Positions 52,930 to 61,786 are shown, counted from the stretch's first letter. The stretch is DNA of 64,000 nt from Bryobacteraceae bacterium (GCA_025056455.1 JANWVY010000012.1:47312-111311); one strand, 5' to 3'. The notes: generated by a model from the letters alone, not told the origin. Numbers and translations are program-made.

Positions 52930-54447
52930 TTATCGACCACCATCTTCCTCGACCGGAACAAACAGCCCCAGTCCGAAGTGGGCGCCCCAGCCGAGGCAAA
53001 GCGGTCCAGTTACCGGGACATGAAATTTAAGTGTGAGGTGGAAAACACCAGCAGGAGGTAATCCTCCATTGCCCTGGCGTGTTCGAACAAAACGCCGAAA
53101 CCAAACCGCTTGTTTACTACCCGGCGCCTCCTCGTGAGGCCTTGCGACCACGGGCGGTGCCAAAAGTTCCGGAAATTCCCGAACCCGGAGTTCTTCTCGC
53201 ACCTGTCCCTCAAGTGAGTTATGCCCTCGCGGTTTCAGAAATCGGGGAGGGACGAAGGGGGTACGCGACACCCAAACTCTACTGGTTCCAAGTTCGGGGA
53301 TCAGCGCTCCACTCAGCCTGCGAAACTCTCCGAGCTTGCCTAGGCCAATTAACGTGACAGCAACATCACCAAGGCCTTTCGTCCAAGTCCGGCGCAGCCG
53401 GCGAAGAGCGCTGCCAGCGAGTGGTCCAAAACCCATCGGCGCAAATACAAGCACGTGGTCTATCCGCTTCGGATTCTGATGGTCGAGCGACAAGGGAATG
53501 AAGTGTGCGTGCTGATGCTCGCACTGGAGAGGCCGTCCTTCACGGTCTTTTCCAGTCAACTCTGGACAGGCCCCAAGTTTCTGTTCGTCTCCGATCCTGC
53601 TGAGCAATGCCCGCCGGAAGAGGGCCATCGTTGGGAGCGCCCGCTCCATGAGCGGCAACACGTCCCGTTTCTTATCGGTTGAGAGCGCGAACAGCGCGGT
53701 GTCATTGAAATCAGCGCCAACGCTATCAGCTCGCCCAAGTGCAAAAACGTGAACCAACGCTTTTGCCGGACGCCAATACACGAGCTCGCGCGTGCCGGGC
53801 GGAGCACTCCACTTCTCCTTCTGAAGAGTTTTCGTGTCCATGTGCAAGGCAGCGATAAGATCGCTGGGCGCTTCAGGGAAACTTTTTCGCCAGGCATCGT
53901 AAGATTGCGAGGAAACGGGAGCAAGCAACCGCACCGGTTCGTCGTCTGGTTCCCTGCGCTGCCTCGAGACCACAAGCCCTCGCGAGGTGTCGCTGTCCAC
54001 GGCGAGTCGCGCCCTGACCCGCGATTCCGCACGGCCAAGATATCCAAGCCGAGTCAATAGGTCTTCAAGCAGGTTCCGCTGAAGCGCATCAAGCTCCAGT
54101 GGCCAGTCGACAAGAAGGCGGTCGGAGGGCCGGACAAACGCGTCAATCACCAAACTGGTTTTCGGAAGGCCTTTTTTTAACCCTCGGACCGGCATGTAAT
54201 GACGTGTGTGCCCAGTCGTCGCTGGCGGCAAGTGATACGTAGGCTCGCATTCCGCAAGCGCTTCCACCAAGCGTCGCATCTCTTGAGGCACTTCCTGCCA
54301 TCCGAGTTTGGTGTAGCCAGTGGCGAGCAGCGCTCGGATAATCCGCCAAGGACTTGGAGGCCATTCCACCAAGCCTTCGTTCACGTGGTGCCCCCACGGA
54401 GTCGCGTGATAGGTCCCGCCAGTGAATTCGAAAAGCAAACGGGTCAT
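52930..54447 (-). CDS. csb2: Type I-G CRISPR-associated protein Csb2 (Cas5-Cas6 fusion, GSU0054 family)
   Basis: The ATG at 54445-54447 gives 505 residues beginning MTRLLFEFTGGTYHATPWG. A GTG at 54457-54459, directly after the csb1 stop, is an alternative. The family pattern is clear: the early HVNEGLVEWPPSPWRIIRALL, GHTRHYMP, CEHQHAHFIPL, and a glycine-rich C-terminal segment (GPLCLGWGAHFGLG). In type I-G this fusion supplies the Cas5 subunit that caps the crRNA 5' handle and the Cas6 part that cuts the precursor crRNA. It is last in the operon. The cas4/1 and cas2 genes that often follow are missing, and tRNA-Leu lies there instead. Confidence 0.92.
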   Translation of the reverse strand: MTRLLFEFTGGTYHATPWGHHVNEGLVEWPPSPWRIIRALLATGYTKLGWQEVPQEMRRLVEALAECEPTYHLPPATTGHTRHYMPVRGLKKGLPKTSLVIDAFVRPSDRLLVDWPLELDALQRNLLEDLLTRLGYLGRAESRVRARLAVDSDTSRGLVVSRQRREPDDEPVRLLAPVSSQSYDAWRKSFPEAPSDLIAALHMDTKTLQKEKWSAPPGTRELVYWRPAKALVHVFALGRADSVGADFNDTALFALSTDKKRDVLPLMERALPTMALFRRALLSRIGDEQKLGACPELTGKDREGRPLQCEHQHAHFIPLSLDHQNPKRIDHVLVFAPMGFGPLAGSALRRLRRTWTKGLGDVAVTLIGLGKLGEFRRLSGALIPELGTSRVWVSRTPFVPPRFLKPRGHNSLEGQVREELRVREFPELLAPPVVARPHEEAPGSKQAVWFRRFVRTRQGNGGLPPAGVFHLTLKFHVPVTGPLCLGWGAHFGLGLFVPVEEDGGR

Positions 54448-54459
54448 CGATGGCTTCAC

Positions 54460-55476
54460 TCAGATAGCGAAAGTTACCTCAGTTACCCGCATCTTGTCAG
54501 TTTTTGTTTCCTCTTCGCTGTTTTGACAGCTTAGCTCTTGGATCTGTGACGGGAGATCACCGGACCACTTGCCATTGTTTTTGGTTCCTATCAACTCATC
54601 ACGAGTCGGCAGTTTGAAGTTAGGGACATTCTTACTGGCGATGTCCGTACCGTTGTTCAACTCAAACCAACATGCCGTCCGCAGCCGCATAGGGCTGTCG
54701 AGGAACGCTCTGAGTTTGAAGAGAGACAGCAGAATCAGGAGCCTGGTTTCGGTTTCATCAAGACCATAACCACGGATTTGGGCAAGGTCGATGCTCACAT
54801 AAAGGGTGATTCTCTCGGCGGTGTATTCATCACGAGGGAAAGGCACGTGGCCAAAGCCCTTCTGGGACCCTCCCTGGTTAAAAGCTTGGCCTGTAGGGTC
54901 GACGTGATCCTGTTTTGATCCGCCGGAAGGGGCGACCTTCACACCATCTGCTTCGATAAACGCCGTCAACGCCCGCGCTACTCTCAGCCGCCCACCTGCA
55001 AGCTGCTCCTTCGCTAGGAAAACGCCATGTACGAGAGAGCCCGCATCGTACTTCAGAAGCTTCCGTGCAAGGATTCTGCGATTAATGGGTCCTCGTTCGA
55101 GCGTCTCAAGCTCGCGTTGAAGTACGCCCAGGAAAGTCTTGTCTTTGCTCTCAAGAATGTACGGGCTGTTAAGCCGATGCGAATCGGTCACGGAGCTTGT
55201 GAGGTAGCTTTTTTCCCGCAGCACTCTGACATAGCTGAGGCCCCGCAGCGGTTCGATAAGGTCATTGGCACCTTCGTCCCAACAAACCGCTTCCAGCCGG
55301 TTCGCCATGCTCTGCGCTGACTCAACAAGCAAGGCTCTGCCATGGGGAGTTTCAAATTCGGCGGCCCCGAGGTCTGGGAAACCCGTAGGCTGAAACCTGT
55401 GTCCCTGTTTGACCTTGAGAGGGATCTCAAACAGGAGGTCGTGGTGATTGTTAAGAGGTGATAGATCGATTGGCAT
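54460..55476 (-). CDS. csb1: Type I-G CRISPR-associated protein Csb1 (Cas7, GSU0053 family)
   Basis: The 338 residues follow the Csb1 pattern: FQPTGFPDLGAAEF at residues 28-41, ALLVESAQSMANRLE, SSVTDSHRLNSPYI, and HGVFLAKEQLAGGRLRVARALTAFIEA with KVAPSGGSKQDHV. Csb1 is the repeated backbone subunit of the type I-G Cascade that coats the spacer part of the crRNA. GAGGAG lies before its ATG. It is 22 bases downstream of csx17, and csb2 begins next to its stop codon. Confidence 0.93.
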   Translation of the reverse strand: MPIDLSPLNNHHDLLFEIPLKVKQGHRFQPTGFPDLGAAEFETPHGRALLVESAQSMANRLEAVCWDEGANDLIEPLRGLSYVRVLREKSYLTSSVTDSHRLNSPYILESKDKTFLGVLQRELETLERGPINRRILARKLLKYDAGSLVHGVFLAKEQLAGGRLRVARALTAFIEADGVKVAPSGGSKQDHVDPTGQAFNQGGSQKGFGHVPFPRDEYTAERITLYVSIDLAQIRGYGLDETETRLLILLSLFKLRAFLDSPMRLRTACWFELNNGTDIASKNVPNFKLPTRDELIGTKNNGKWSGDLPSQIQELSCQNSEEETKTDKMRVTEVTFAI

Positions 55477-55498
55477 AAGACGCTCCTCAAATCGAAAC

Positions 55499-58168
55499 CT
55501 AGTCTAGTTCCTCTGGCTCCTTCGCCTCGTAGGGCTTACAGACTAGCGTGAATGCTTGCGTCGCCTCCCTTCGCGATATCGGGAAAGCGAGGCTGGCGGC
55601 GAGACGCCGCGCAAGCCTTGGTGTTCCGACACCTCTCCGGAAGACCGGGTATAGACCGCTCGCATTGAGCCTCCGCACCACCAATCGCAAGGCGCCGTCT
55701 AAATCGCCACCGGCCAGCCGCCGCAGCGGTTCCGGGTCGAGTCGGACTGTGACCTCGGTCTCTGTTTTTCGATTCGAGGTCGTTACGGGGATGTCGAAGG
55801 GCAAATGGGCGAGACGAAACAAAAGATGAAGCGGATCGGGCGAGGCTTGGCACAACACGCGTAGAACGATCGGTTGCTGCGCGATCTGGCCCCAGTCAAG
55901 AGCGAGCAGTGGGCGCACGAGTTTCAGAATCTCGTTATCGAACTTATCATGCCGCAGCCACCATGCAATCTCTTTGCTAGAGGCTTCGCAGGACTGCACC
56001 GCCTGAAGGGGCAATCGCGTTACCCGTTCCCTTCGCTCATTCGCGCTGCGCACCCAGATCGAACGCCGCCGCACTAAGGCAATCGCATCAGCAACCAAAC
56101 TGCGTCCCAAGCAAACACATTCAGGGTCAGATTCCACCCGTCCCTCTACATCCAGCCGGAACCGAGGGCGCTCCGCATCGGGATCGGCCAACGGGAGGAA
56201 GTGGCAACGGACGGAACCCTTGATCAAGGCCCCGTTTTCAGGCGGGCGGTGCTGAGACGCCAACGCCAGAGCAAGCCGCAAGACGGTCCTGCCTGGTTCG
56301 GAACCATCGTCTACCGCCGATATCCAGCGCGGACTCAATCTAGGCAAAGGTTGCCGCGTGGGATTCTTGCCCGAGCGCAGGAGCAGATACTCTGCGTCCC
56401 CGAGCGTAACGAGCAGTTCCCTCCATTCGGTCGGCGAAGCGTCGTGCCGGCAAACTGCAAACAGTGCTTCCTGTAAACGTCTGGCGACTGCGACGAGACT
56501 CCGGGGCAGTTTGTTTTCCCGGGTTTGCGAGGCGTGCAAGGTCAGGCGGTCGATCCAGGGCGCAACTTCCTCTAGGAGCGCCTGGTTGGTACGCGATGCG
56601 ACCCGAAAACGGCCGGCAGACACCGCCAGGTTCGACTGGCCGTTGCGTTCAAGATAGGCAAACCGCTGCAAGGACTCGATGCCTCGCGCAAGACCAAGCC
56701 TTGCCGCTGCGCGGACAAGATCTCCAGCCCGTGTAACGTTACCGCGCTGGACTTGCGCACGTCCCTCGCGGATGAGTTCGACCAGTTCACCGTATCGTAG
56801 GGGACTGGACCACAGGGGCAACCATTGTTCGCCTCGTGGCGAATCCTCCAACTCCGACGCGCTGGCAAATCCTGCTGGAGCGGCCTCCACCCAAAAAGGC
56901 GACGAGACTCGCGCGCGTCCTACCTCGCCACGGCGCGTCATGCCCGCGACGAGTGCAACGGCGCCTTCCAGCATGAGGACGAACTCCCACGGGTTCACCA
57001 CTGCTTCGCCGGAAAAGCCTGCCGTCATGTTGCTGCCGCCCGCGCGCCCCGGGTAAAACTGACCAACAGCCTCGTTGACCAGGAGGTTCGAGGGCGCACC
57101 AAAAAGTGCCGCACGCAGCCTCTCCGCCGCACGATTACGCGGGCACCCGGTCTCGAGCTCGAAAAGCTCGTTCAGGTGCCGCCGAAAGTTCCTCGTAAAT
57201 TCCATGCGGCCGTCATTGCCACCCGAGCCAAAGATCGCGGTGAATTCGAGGCCCTTCTTCTGTCTTTCATCCAAGGCAACAGCCGCATCCACCCACTGCT
57301 GCCCTACTTCTCCCCATCGCCAGCGGAGATCTGCGATCAACTGGGCCTTCGTGTCCGACTGGATCTGTTTGAAGCGCTTCTTGGCCTGTTTAACGGGAAC
57401 CTCTAGCTTCTCTTTCTTGGTTTTCAGGTCGGCTTTTTTCTTTTTCAGGTCCTCCTCGGCCTGCTTGAGGCGAGTTCGAGCCTGCGCAAGCGCCTCATCA
57501 GATGGATCTTCCCTCTTCGCCCCTTTGGCGCTGGCTTTCTTGGCCTCCAAATCGGCCTTGGCATCGGAAACCCTTTTTTCCTCGTCCGCAACAGCTCGGG
57601 CAAGTTCATCGGACATCTTTCGATCAGCCTGCTGCACATCACGTTCTGCTTGCCGCACTTCCTGCGGAATGAGATCAAGGACAACTTCAATCGCACTGCG
57701 AAAGCCTGCAAGTCGCGGCGCTCCCGAAAGCCGGATCTTTTCGATCAGCGGATCTCCCGTTGCTTCATCTTCCCCGCTCGCCTCCCCATCATCTGGCTCG
57801 GAATCGTCACCAGCCAAATCGGCGTCGGTATCGGCCTCCTCGCCGAGTGAATCCTCTGACTCCGCGAAGGTCTCGGTCGGGCTGGATCGGCCCGTGCTTT
57901 CTGCCGATGGTAGCTTCAAGGAAAAGAAACCGCTTTCCAGGTTCCACGGAGCCAGAATCGGCGTAGGCCTGTAGTCCTCAAGCAAGAATCGCTCGATGGA
58001 ATCCCAATCGAAGTTGGTCACGAGGACGAAATGCTCGTCACGCCAGAATCCACGCACAGTGGGATCTTTCTGTTCTGCTAATAGGCGGAAAATCCCGAGG
58101 GCCGTGAGGTACGTGGCCAGAGTATCGGGTTTCAGCCCCAACATTTCATGAACGTATGGGTTGCTCAT
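55499..58168 (-). CDS. csx17: Type I-G CRISPR-associated large subunit Csx17 (Cas8) with acidic/coiled-coil insertion
   Basis: The 889-residue protein begins with HEMLGLKPDTLATYLTALGIFRLLAEQ and continues with VRGFWRDEHFVL, GAPSNLLVNEAVGQFYPGRAGG and NPWEFVLMLEGAVALVAGM, which are typical of Csx17. It is the presumed Cas8-like large subunit that recognises the PAM and recruits Cas3. Between about residues 85 and 290 lies an unusual insertion: a stretch very rich in Asp and Glu (residues 95-140), then a long Lys/Glu/Ala coiled coil (about 170-275). The C-terminal half has VRLDPEPLRRLAGGDLDGALRLVVRRL. The ATG overlaps the cas3 stop as ATGA. Confidence 0.9.
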   Translation of the reverse strand: MSNPYVHEMLGLKPDTLATYLTALGIFRLLAEQKDPTVRGFWRDEHFVLVTNFDWDSIERFLLEDYRPTPILAPWNLESGFFSLKLPSAESTGRSSPTETFAESEDSLGEEADTDADLAGDDSEPDDGEASGEDEATGDPLIEKIRLSGAPRLAGFRSAIEVVLDLIPQEVRQAERDVQQADRKMSDELARAVADEEKRVSDAKADLEAKKASAKGAKREDPSDEALAQARTRLKQAEEDLKKKKADLKTKKEKLEVPVKQAKKRFKQIQSDTKAQLIADLRWRWGEVGQQWVDAAVALDERQKKGLEFTAIFGSGGNDGRMEFTRNFRRHLNELFELETGCPRNRAAERLRAALFGAPSNLLVNEAVGQFYPGRAGGSNMTAGFSGEAVVNPWEFVLMLEGAVALVAGMTRRGEVGRARVSSPFWVEAAPAGFASASELEDSPRGEQWLPLWSSPLRYGELVELIREGRAQVQRGNVTRAGDLVRAAARLGLARGIESLQRFAYLERNGQSNLAVSAGRFRVASRTNQALLEEVAPWIDRLTLHASQTRENKLPRSLVAVARRLQEALFAVCRHDASPTEWRELLVTLGDAEYLLLRSGKNPTRQPLPRLSPRWISAVDDGSEPGRTVLRLALALASQHRPPENGALIKGSVRCHFLPLADPDAERPRFRLDVEGRVESDPECVCLGRSLVADAIALVRRRSIWVRSANERRERVTRLPLQAVQSCEASSKEIAWWLRHDKFDNEILKLVRPLLALDWGQIAQQPIVLRVLCQASPDPLHLLFRLAHLPFDIPVTTSNRKTETEVTVRLDPEPLRRLAGGDLDGALRLVVRRLNASGLYPVFRRGVGTPRLARRLAASLAFPISRREATQAFTLVCKPYEAKEPEELD

Positions 58169-61101
58169 AGAGCACCTGTCTGCTTCTTTGCAGATGCTTT
58201 AGCACCGCCACGCCGCAGCTGCCGTTTACTGGACGGCCGAGTCCCATCTGGCAAGGTTGGGCTGGTTGCGGCAGAGAGTGTTTGGTTGATCCAAACTCGC
58301 AAGTCAGCCTCTCGATCCTCTAAACCCAGCGATCCGGCCACTTCCGCCAGATTCGGCGGTAGTAGCGGGTCGAGCGGCTCGGAGATCTGTGAGGCGCGCA
58401 CATCTGCCGCCCGTATCAGCGCCTCCAGCCATGCAAGCTGGAAATCTCCGTAACAAATGCGCAAATCAAGCACCCGTTCCAACCAGCTTGGTCCGTAGCG
58501 GGGCGATAGACCAAGCCGGACCGGATCCAAGCGGAGCGTCAGTTGGGGTAGCTGAAAGACCTGCCCTGTTCGGTTTGCGAGCAAGAGATCAGGAAGCTCA
58601 TCACCATCCCGGACTCCCCGGACCGGCACGCCGTCGGCGCTGACATTGTCTTGATCGCGGGGGCTCATCGGCACGGTCGCACGAACCTTCCCGTGATGGC
58701 ACATTACGAGATAAAGAACAAGGTTAAGAGCGGACGCGTCCAACTCTACGAGTTCGGCGAGGATTCCCTGGGGCTCCGGAAGCTGATGCGCAACGCAAGG
58801 GAGTTCCCGGCCAACCGTGGCATCAAGCACGGATTCGCAGCCACCTTGAAGCGCGGGATGCCACGGCCGCGCGCGCCAGACAAGCTCCAAGAGGGCCAAA
58901 GCACTCGCCAACTCGTGCCGGAAACCGGGACGTTCGCCCAAGTGACTGTGATTGTACCTGTCTCGACCGCCGTGCCAGCGCCCGTTGGGGGCTTTCGCCA
59001 GAGGAGTGCTAAGAGGAATCTGATTTCGATCTCTGATCGCTCCTGCAAACGCGGGATGCGCCTTGCCAATGTCGTGGGTGACGCCGGCCAGCTCAACCAC
59101 TTTCCGGATGACTGGATTCACGAGGCCAAGAGTATCGGCGAGTTTGAGGCTCTCGGCAGCGACCTCAGCTCCGTGCGTCGTGATCGTCTTGTACTGCCGC
59201 GAACTGGTGCCAAGCCCCTCGCTTAGGTCTTCCTGTTCCTCCGCGCTGTCGGCGGCTTCAGTTGGATCTACGACACGTGCATGCTCAGGTTGAACAGGGA
59301 CCACGGCCGGCTTACCCGTAAAGCCGATCGCTGGGTCGTACCCGCCGGCGGCTGCATCGACCAGGATGGTCTGTCCAGGGTAAACATGCCGTTCTGAAAC
59401 CCGCTCCCATTCATTGTCTAGATAGCTCCACACCCAGGCTCGCGGCCTGGCGCTCTTTGCCTGGGCGGCAAGGTCGCCTTCAGCCTGAGTGTCCTCAGAA
59501 CCCCGTCCGCGGGGGAAGAGCCACGCTCGAGCCTGGCCTACAGGGATACGGCAAAGTGCGTCAGGTGTGGGCCGAAGCCGAGGGTGCGGAGATTGATTTT
59601 GCGGAACTGGCCACCACCAGATCGTCACGTCCCGCTCATCGCCTTCGCGCACAAAACGCGAGATATCGATATCCGCACCTGTGAGATCAGGGCCCGTGTC
59701 AAAAAGATCCAGCAGCTCCCGGCGAGTGAGGACGTGTGCGGGCGCGTAAGGATAGAGACGAAGCAGATCCTCTCGCCCCGCATTCTTCTCCAATCCTTCG
59801 ATCGCGGCTGGGCTGGCTTCACCTTGCAGTTTCGTCACGGCCGCGGCAGCCGCCTCAAGTTCAGCGAGATCATAGGGACGAGCGGTGGCGCGGTCCGCAT
59901 CTTGCCGCTTCCGGGACCGTTCCTCATCATCTTTGGCCTCGAGCTTCGCTGCCGTCTCGTCTGTATGGCGCCGATCGACAACCACGATTTCGCCCGTGTC
60001 GCCGTAGCGTCCGCAGCGTCCAAATCTCTGAACCAGTGACGCCCAAGGTGCGAGTTCAGTAATAAGGACTTTGGCAGAGATATCAACGCCTGCTTCTACA
60101 ACCTGCGTCGCGACGATGATCCGATCTTGATCAAGGCCGCAATGTGACCTTTCCAGAAACTCGGACGTCCACTGCCTCCTCTCCGCACCTCGAAAGTGGG
60201 AGTGAACGAGGCGAAGGTCAGTGTCGTTCCGCTTTAGCTTTTTCAGTTCTCCGTAAAGTGCCAAAGCGCTCTTCACAGTGTTTGTCACAACGAGCGTAAC
60301 CCCGCGCGCGTGGACATCCGCCACGAGTTTTGCCCACTCCTGGCCTTTGGGATCACTGGCTGCGGGTATGGTCTTGATACGGATTGATTTCTGGATTTTC
60401 CACAGCGATCCCGACTGTTCTTGTGGCTCCAGTTCGATTTGAGGAAAGGTATCCACATCAACCAAGGCCGGTGCTCGGCGTAGCCAGTCACGCTGCAAAG
60501 TCGCACTCATCCACCACGTCCGGCGAGGCCGCGGAAGCTTTCCCCCCCTTTCGTCGGAACTTGCGAATGCTTGAAGCTGGCCGCTGGTTGCCAGCCCGAC
60601 GTCCATTAGCTGAATTTCGTCCAGCACCCACAGGCAATCAACATTCAAAAGGCCGTACTCCATTGGCCAACGCGCCCGACCCGCGCCGTAGCCTCTGTTG
60701 AGTGCGCGCGACAGAAGCATATCCTGGGTACCGATCAAAATGGCGTTGCATCCCGGGTCCAGATGCCAATCAGAAATCGACATTCCCCCGAGCAGAACGT
60801 GGACCTTCGGTTGCGGATCAAAGTTTCCACGGCAAAGCCATTCTTGAATCGCTCGCTCTGTTTGTTCAACCAGAGTCCGCATGGGCAGACAAAAGACGAG
60901 TCGCCGTGGCCAATCAGCTCTGCCATGGTGCACACGGTTCCAAAGCCAAGCGATCACAACGCCCGCCGTCTTCCCGAAACCAGTCGGTACGCGGATTAGC
61001 AGGTTTCGGCATACCGGATCCTCACCCAGGCGAGTCTGCCAGCCGAAGACGGCCTCAAATCCGGTGAGCTGCTTGAAGAAGTTGTTGAAAGCTTCGCTCG
61101 T
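58165..61101 (-). CDS. cas3: Type I-G Cas3 helicase-nuclease (helicase N-terminal, HD C-terminal), probable ACG start
   Basis: The 978-residue protein starts in family style (SEAFNNFFKQLTGFEAVFGWQ). Walker A PTGFGKTAG is at residues 39-47, a DEIQ box at 161-164, EAGVDIS and QRFGRCGR near residue 358, and a C-terminal HD domain with THDIGKAHPAF near residue 672. It unwinds and degrades DNA bound by Cascade. The usual GTG call at 60957 would cut off Walker A. In frame upstream there is no ATG, GTG or TTG before a TGA at 61126-61128. The best start is ACG (61101-61099), six bases after a perfect GGAGGT. It is either a rare start codon or a mutated ATG that would silence the gene. Confidence 0.88.
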   Translation of the reverse strand, partial: TSEAFNNFFKQLTGFEAVFGWQTRLGEDPVCRNLLIRVPTGFGKTAGVVIAWLWNRVHHGRADWPRRLVFCLPMRTLVEQTERAIQEWLCRGNFDPQPKVHVLLGGMSISDWHLDPGCNAILIGTQDMLLSRALNRGYGAGRARWPMEYGLLNVDCLWVLDEIQLMDVGLATSGQLQAFASSDERGGKLPRPRRTWWMSATLQRDWLRRAPALVDVDTFPQIELEPQEQSGSLWKIQKSIRIKTIPAASDPKGQEWAKLVADVHARGVTLVVTNTVKSALALYGELKKLKRNDTDLRLVHSHFRGAERRQWTSEFLERSHCGLDQDRIIVATQVVEAGVDISAKVLITELAPWASLVQRFGRCGRYGDTGEIVVVDRRHTDETAAKLEAKDDEERSRKRQDADRATARPYDLAELEAAAAAVTKLQGEASPAAIEGLEKNAGREDLLRLYPYAPAHVLTRRELLDLFDTGPDLTGADIDISRFVREGDERDVTIWWWPVPQNQSPHPRLRPTPDALCRIPVGQARAWLFPRGRGSEDTQAEGDLAAQAKSARPRAWVWSYLDNEWERVSERHVYPGQTILVDAAAGGYDPAIGFTGKPAVVPVQPEHARVVDPTEAADSAEEQEDLSEGLGTSSRQYKTITTHGAEVAAESLKLADTLGLVNPVIRKVVELAGVTHDIGKAHPAFAGAIRDRNQIPLSTPLAKAPNGRWHGGRDRYNHSHLGERPGFRHELASALALLELVWRARPWHPALQGGCESVLDATVGRELPCVAHQLPEPQGILAELVELDASALNLVLYLVMCHHGKVRATVPMSPRDQDNVSADGVPVRGVRDGDELPDLLLANRTGQVFQLPQLTLRLDPVRLGLSPRYGPSWLERVLDLRICYGDFQLAWLEALIRAADVRASQISEPLDPLLPPNLAEVAGSLGLEDREADLRVWINQTLSAATSPTLPDGTRPSSKRQLRRGGAKASAKKQTGAL

Positions 61102-61163
61102 AAATCGACCTCCGTGCCTTCGTCAGTATTGCAATAGTTTACTCGTGAGTGGCCTGCGAACGC

Positions 61164-61192
61164 ATTATGACGGCGGGAAAAAGGTATGGCAA
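61164..61192 (-). promoter_or_regulatory. Probable sigma-70 promoter of the cas operon
   Basis: On the minus strand TTGCCA (61192-61187) and CATAAT (61169-61164) each match consensus at five of six positions and are separated by exactly 17 bases. Transcription would begin near 61157, about 55 bases before the GGAGGT ribosome binding site of cas3. The -35 box is part of the palindrome at 61186-61205. Confidence 0.65.
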
Positions 61193-61205
61193 TGGAGTTT
61201 GCCAT
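61186..61205. promoter_or_regulatory. Palindrome overlapping the cas promoter (possible operator)
   Basis: ATGGCAA (61186-61192) is repeated inverted as TTGCCAT (61199-61205) with a six-base centre. One arm contains the whole -35 hexamer of the cas promoter, so a dimeric protein bound here would block RNA polymerase. No regulator gene is adjacent. Formation by chance cannot be excluded. Confidence 0.45.
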
Positions 61206-61265
61206 TGAACCTTTGAAAACCGACGCACTACGCTGCCTGCGGCCGACTCTCCCGCCAGCGAGCCG

Positions 61266-61599
61266 TCAGGAACTAGGAGGAACCAACGGGTCAATCCACT
61301 GAATTAGTTGAGGGAGATCCGTGGCCACCATTTTCCACACTTCGTCCAAGTCCACTCCCTCGTGAGAATGGATCAGCTTGTCACGCGTTCCGGCGATCAG
61401 TTTCCAGGGGACTTCCGGGTAGGCTGCCCAGAAGTCGGGAGAGAGACGCTTCACGGCTTCGCCGATGAGGAGCTTGTGCAATACGGCGACTGTGTCTTCA
61501 AGTGGGCGAGGAATTCGGCCTTATCTGCCTCGCCCCGAACTCGATGGCCAGACGCGCAGCCTTCGGAATGTCGAGCAGGTTGCCTTCATCGCGCGACAA
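61266..61599 (-). pseudogene. Broken HepT-like (HEPN, DUF86) toxin gene, two frameshifts
   Basis: Three minus-strand frames together spell one HepT-type protein. From a TTG at 61597-61599 the first reads SRDEGNLLDIPKAARLAIEF. After a one-base loss near 61532-61537 the next reads GEADKAEFLAHLKTQS. After another near 61484-61488 the last reads AVLHKLLIGEAVKRLSPDF and continues to the HEPN motif RDKLIHSH, ending with WKMVATDLPQLIQWI. Intact HepT proteins of about 110 residues are RNase or AMP-acceptor toxins paired with MntA. Both breaks are single-base deletions, so an assembly error is the alternative, but the truncated partner gene favours real decay. Confidence 0.75.
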
Positions 61600-61786
61600 A
61601 GTAGGGTTCCGCGCTTTCGAGAATCGCCTTGCGCCGGATCCAGTTTGAACTCCGTTCGATGGCCTGGCGTGAAACGAGATCGACTGGACGGCCAAGGATG
61701 CCGGAGGGTTCCTCTTCCATGACCACGGATAAGGTACCGCTTGCTGTTGACATCAAACCAGGCAAGCCACGGGGAAATGGTGGCAC
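61586..61786 (-). pseudogene. C-terminal remnant of MNT-type nucleotidyltransferase antitoxin (MntA-like)
   Basis: The last 38 codons of this frame read GILGRPVDLVSRQAIERSS, then NWIRRKAILESAEPYFVAR and a stop. This is the typical end of MNT-domain antitoxins, where LGRPVDLV is the last strand of the nucleotidyltransferase fold. The GSxxxG and DxD residues of the active site, which should lie upstream, are absent from all frames up to tRNA-Pro, so the N-terminal half is lost. Its stop codon overlaps the start of the broken toxin by 14 bases, the normal arrangement of the pair. Confidence 0.65.

Noticed and set aside
60955..60957. GTG as the cas3 start codon
   Set aside because: It would remove the segment with PTGFGKT and the preceding family-typical N-terminus, and it has no ribosome binding site as good as the one before ACG.
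60996..61205. 69-codon minus-strand frame directly upstream of cas3
   Set aside because: Its start lies inside the predicted cas promoter palindrome and it runs through the cas3 N-terminus in another frame. The frame with Walker A is the conserved one.
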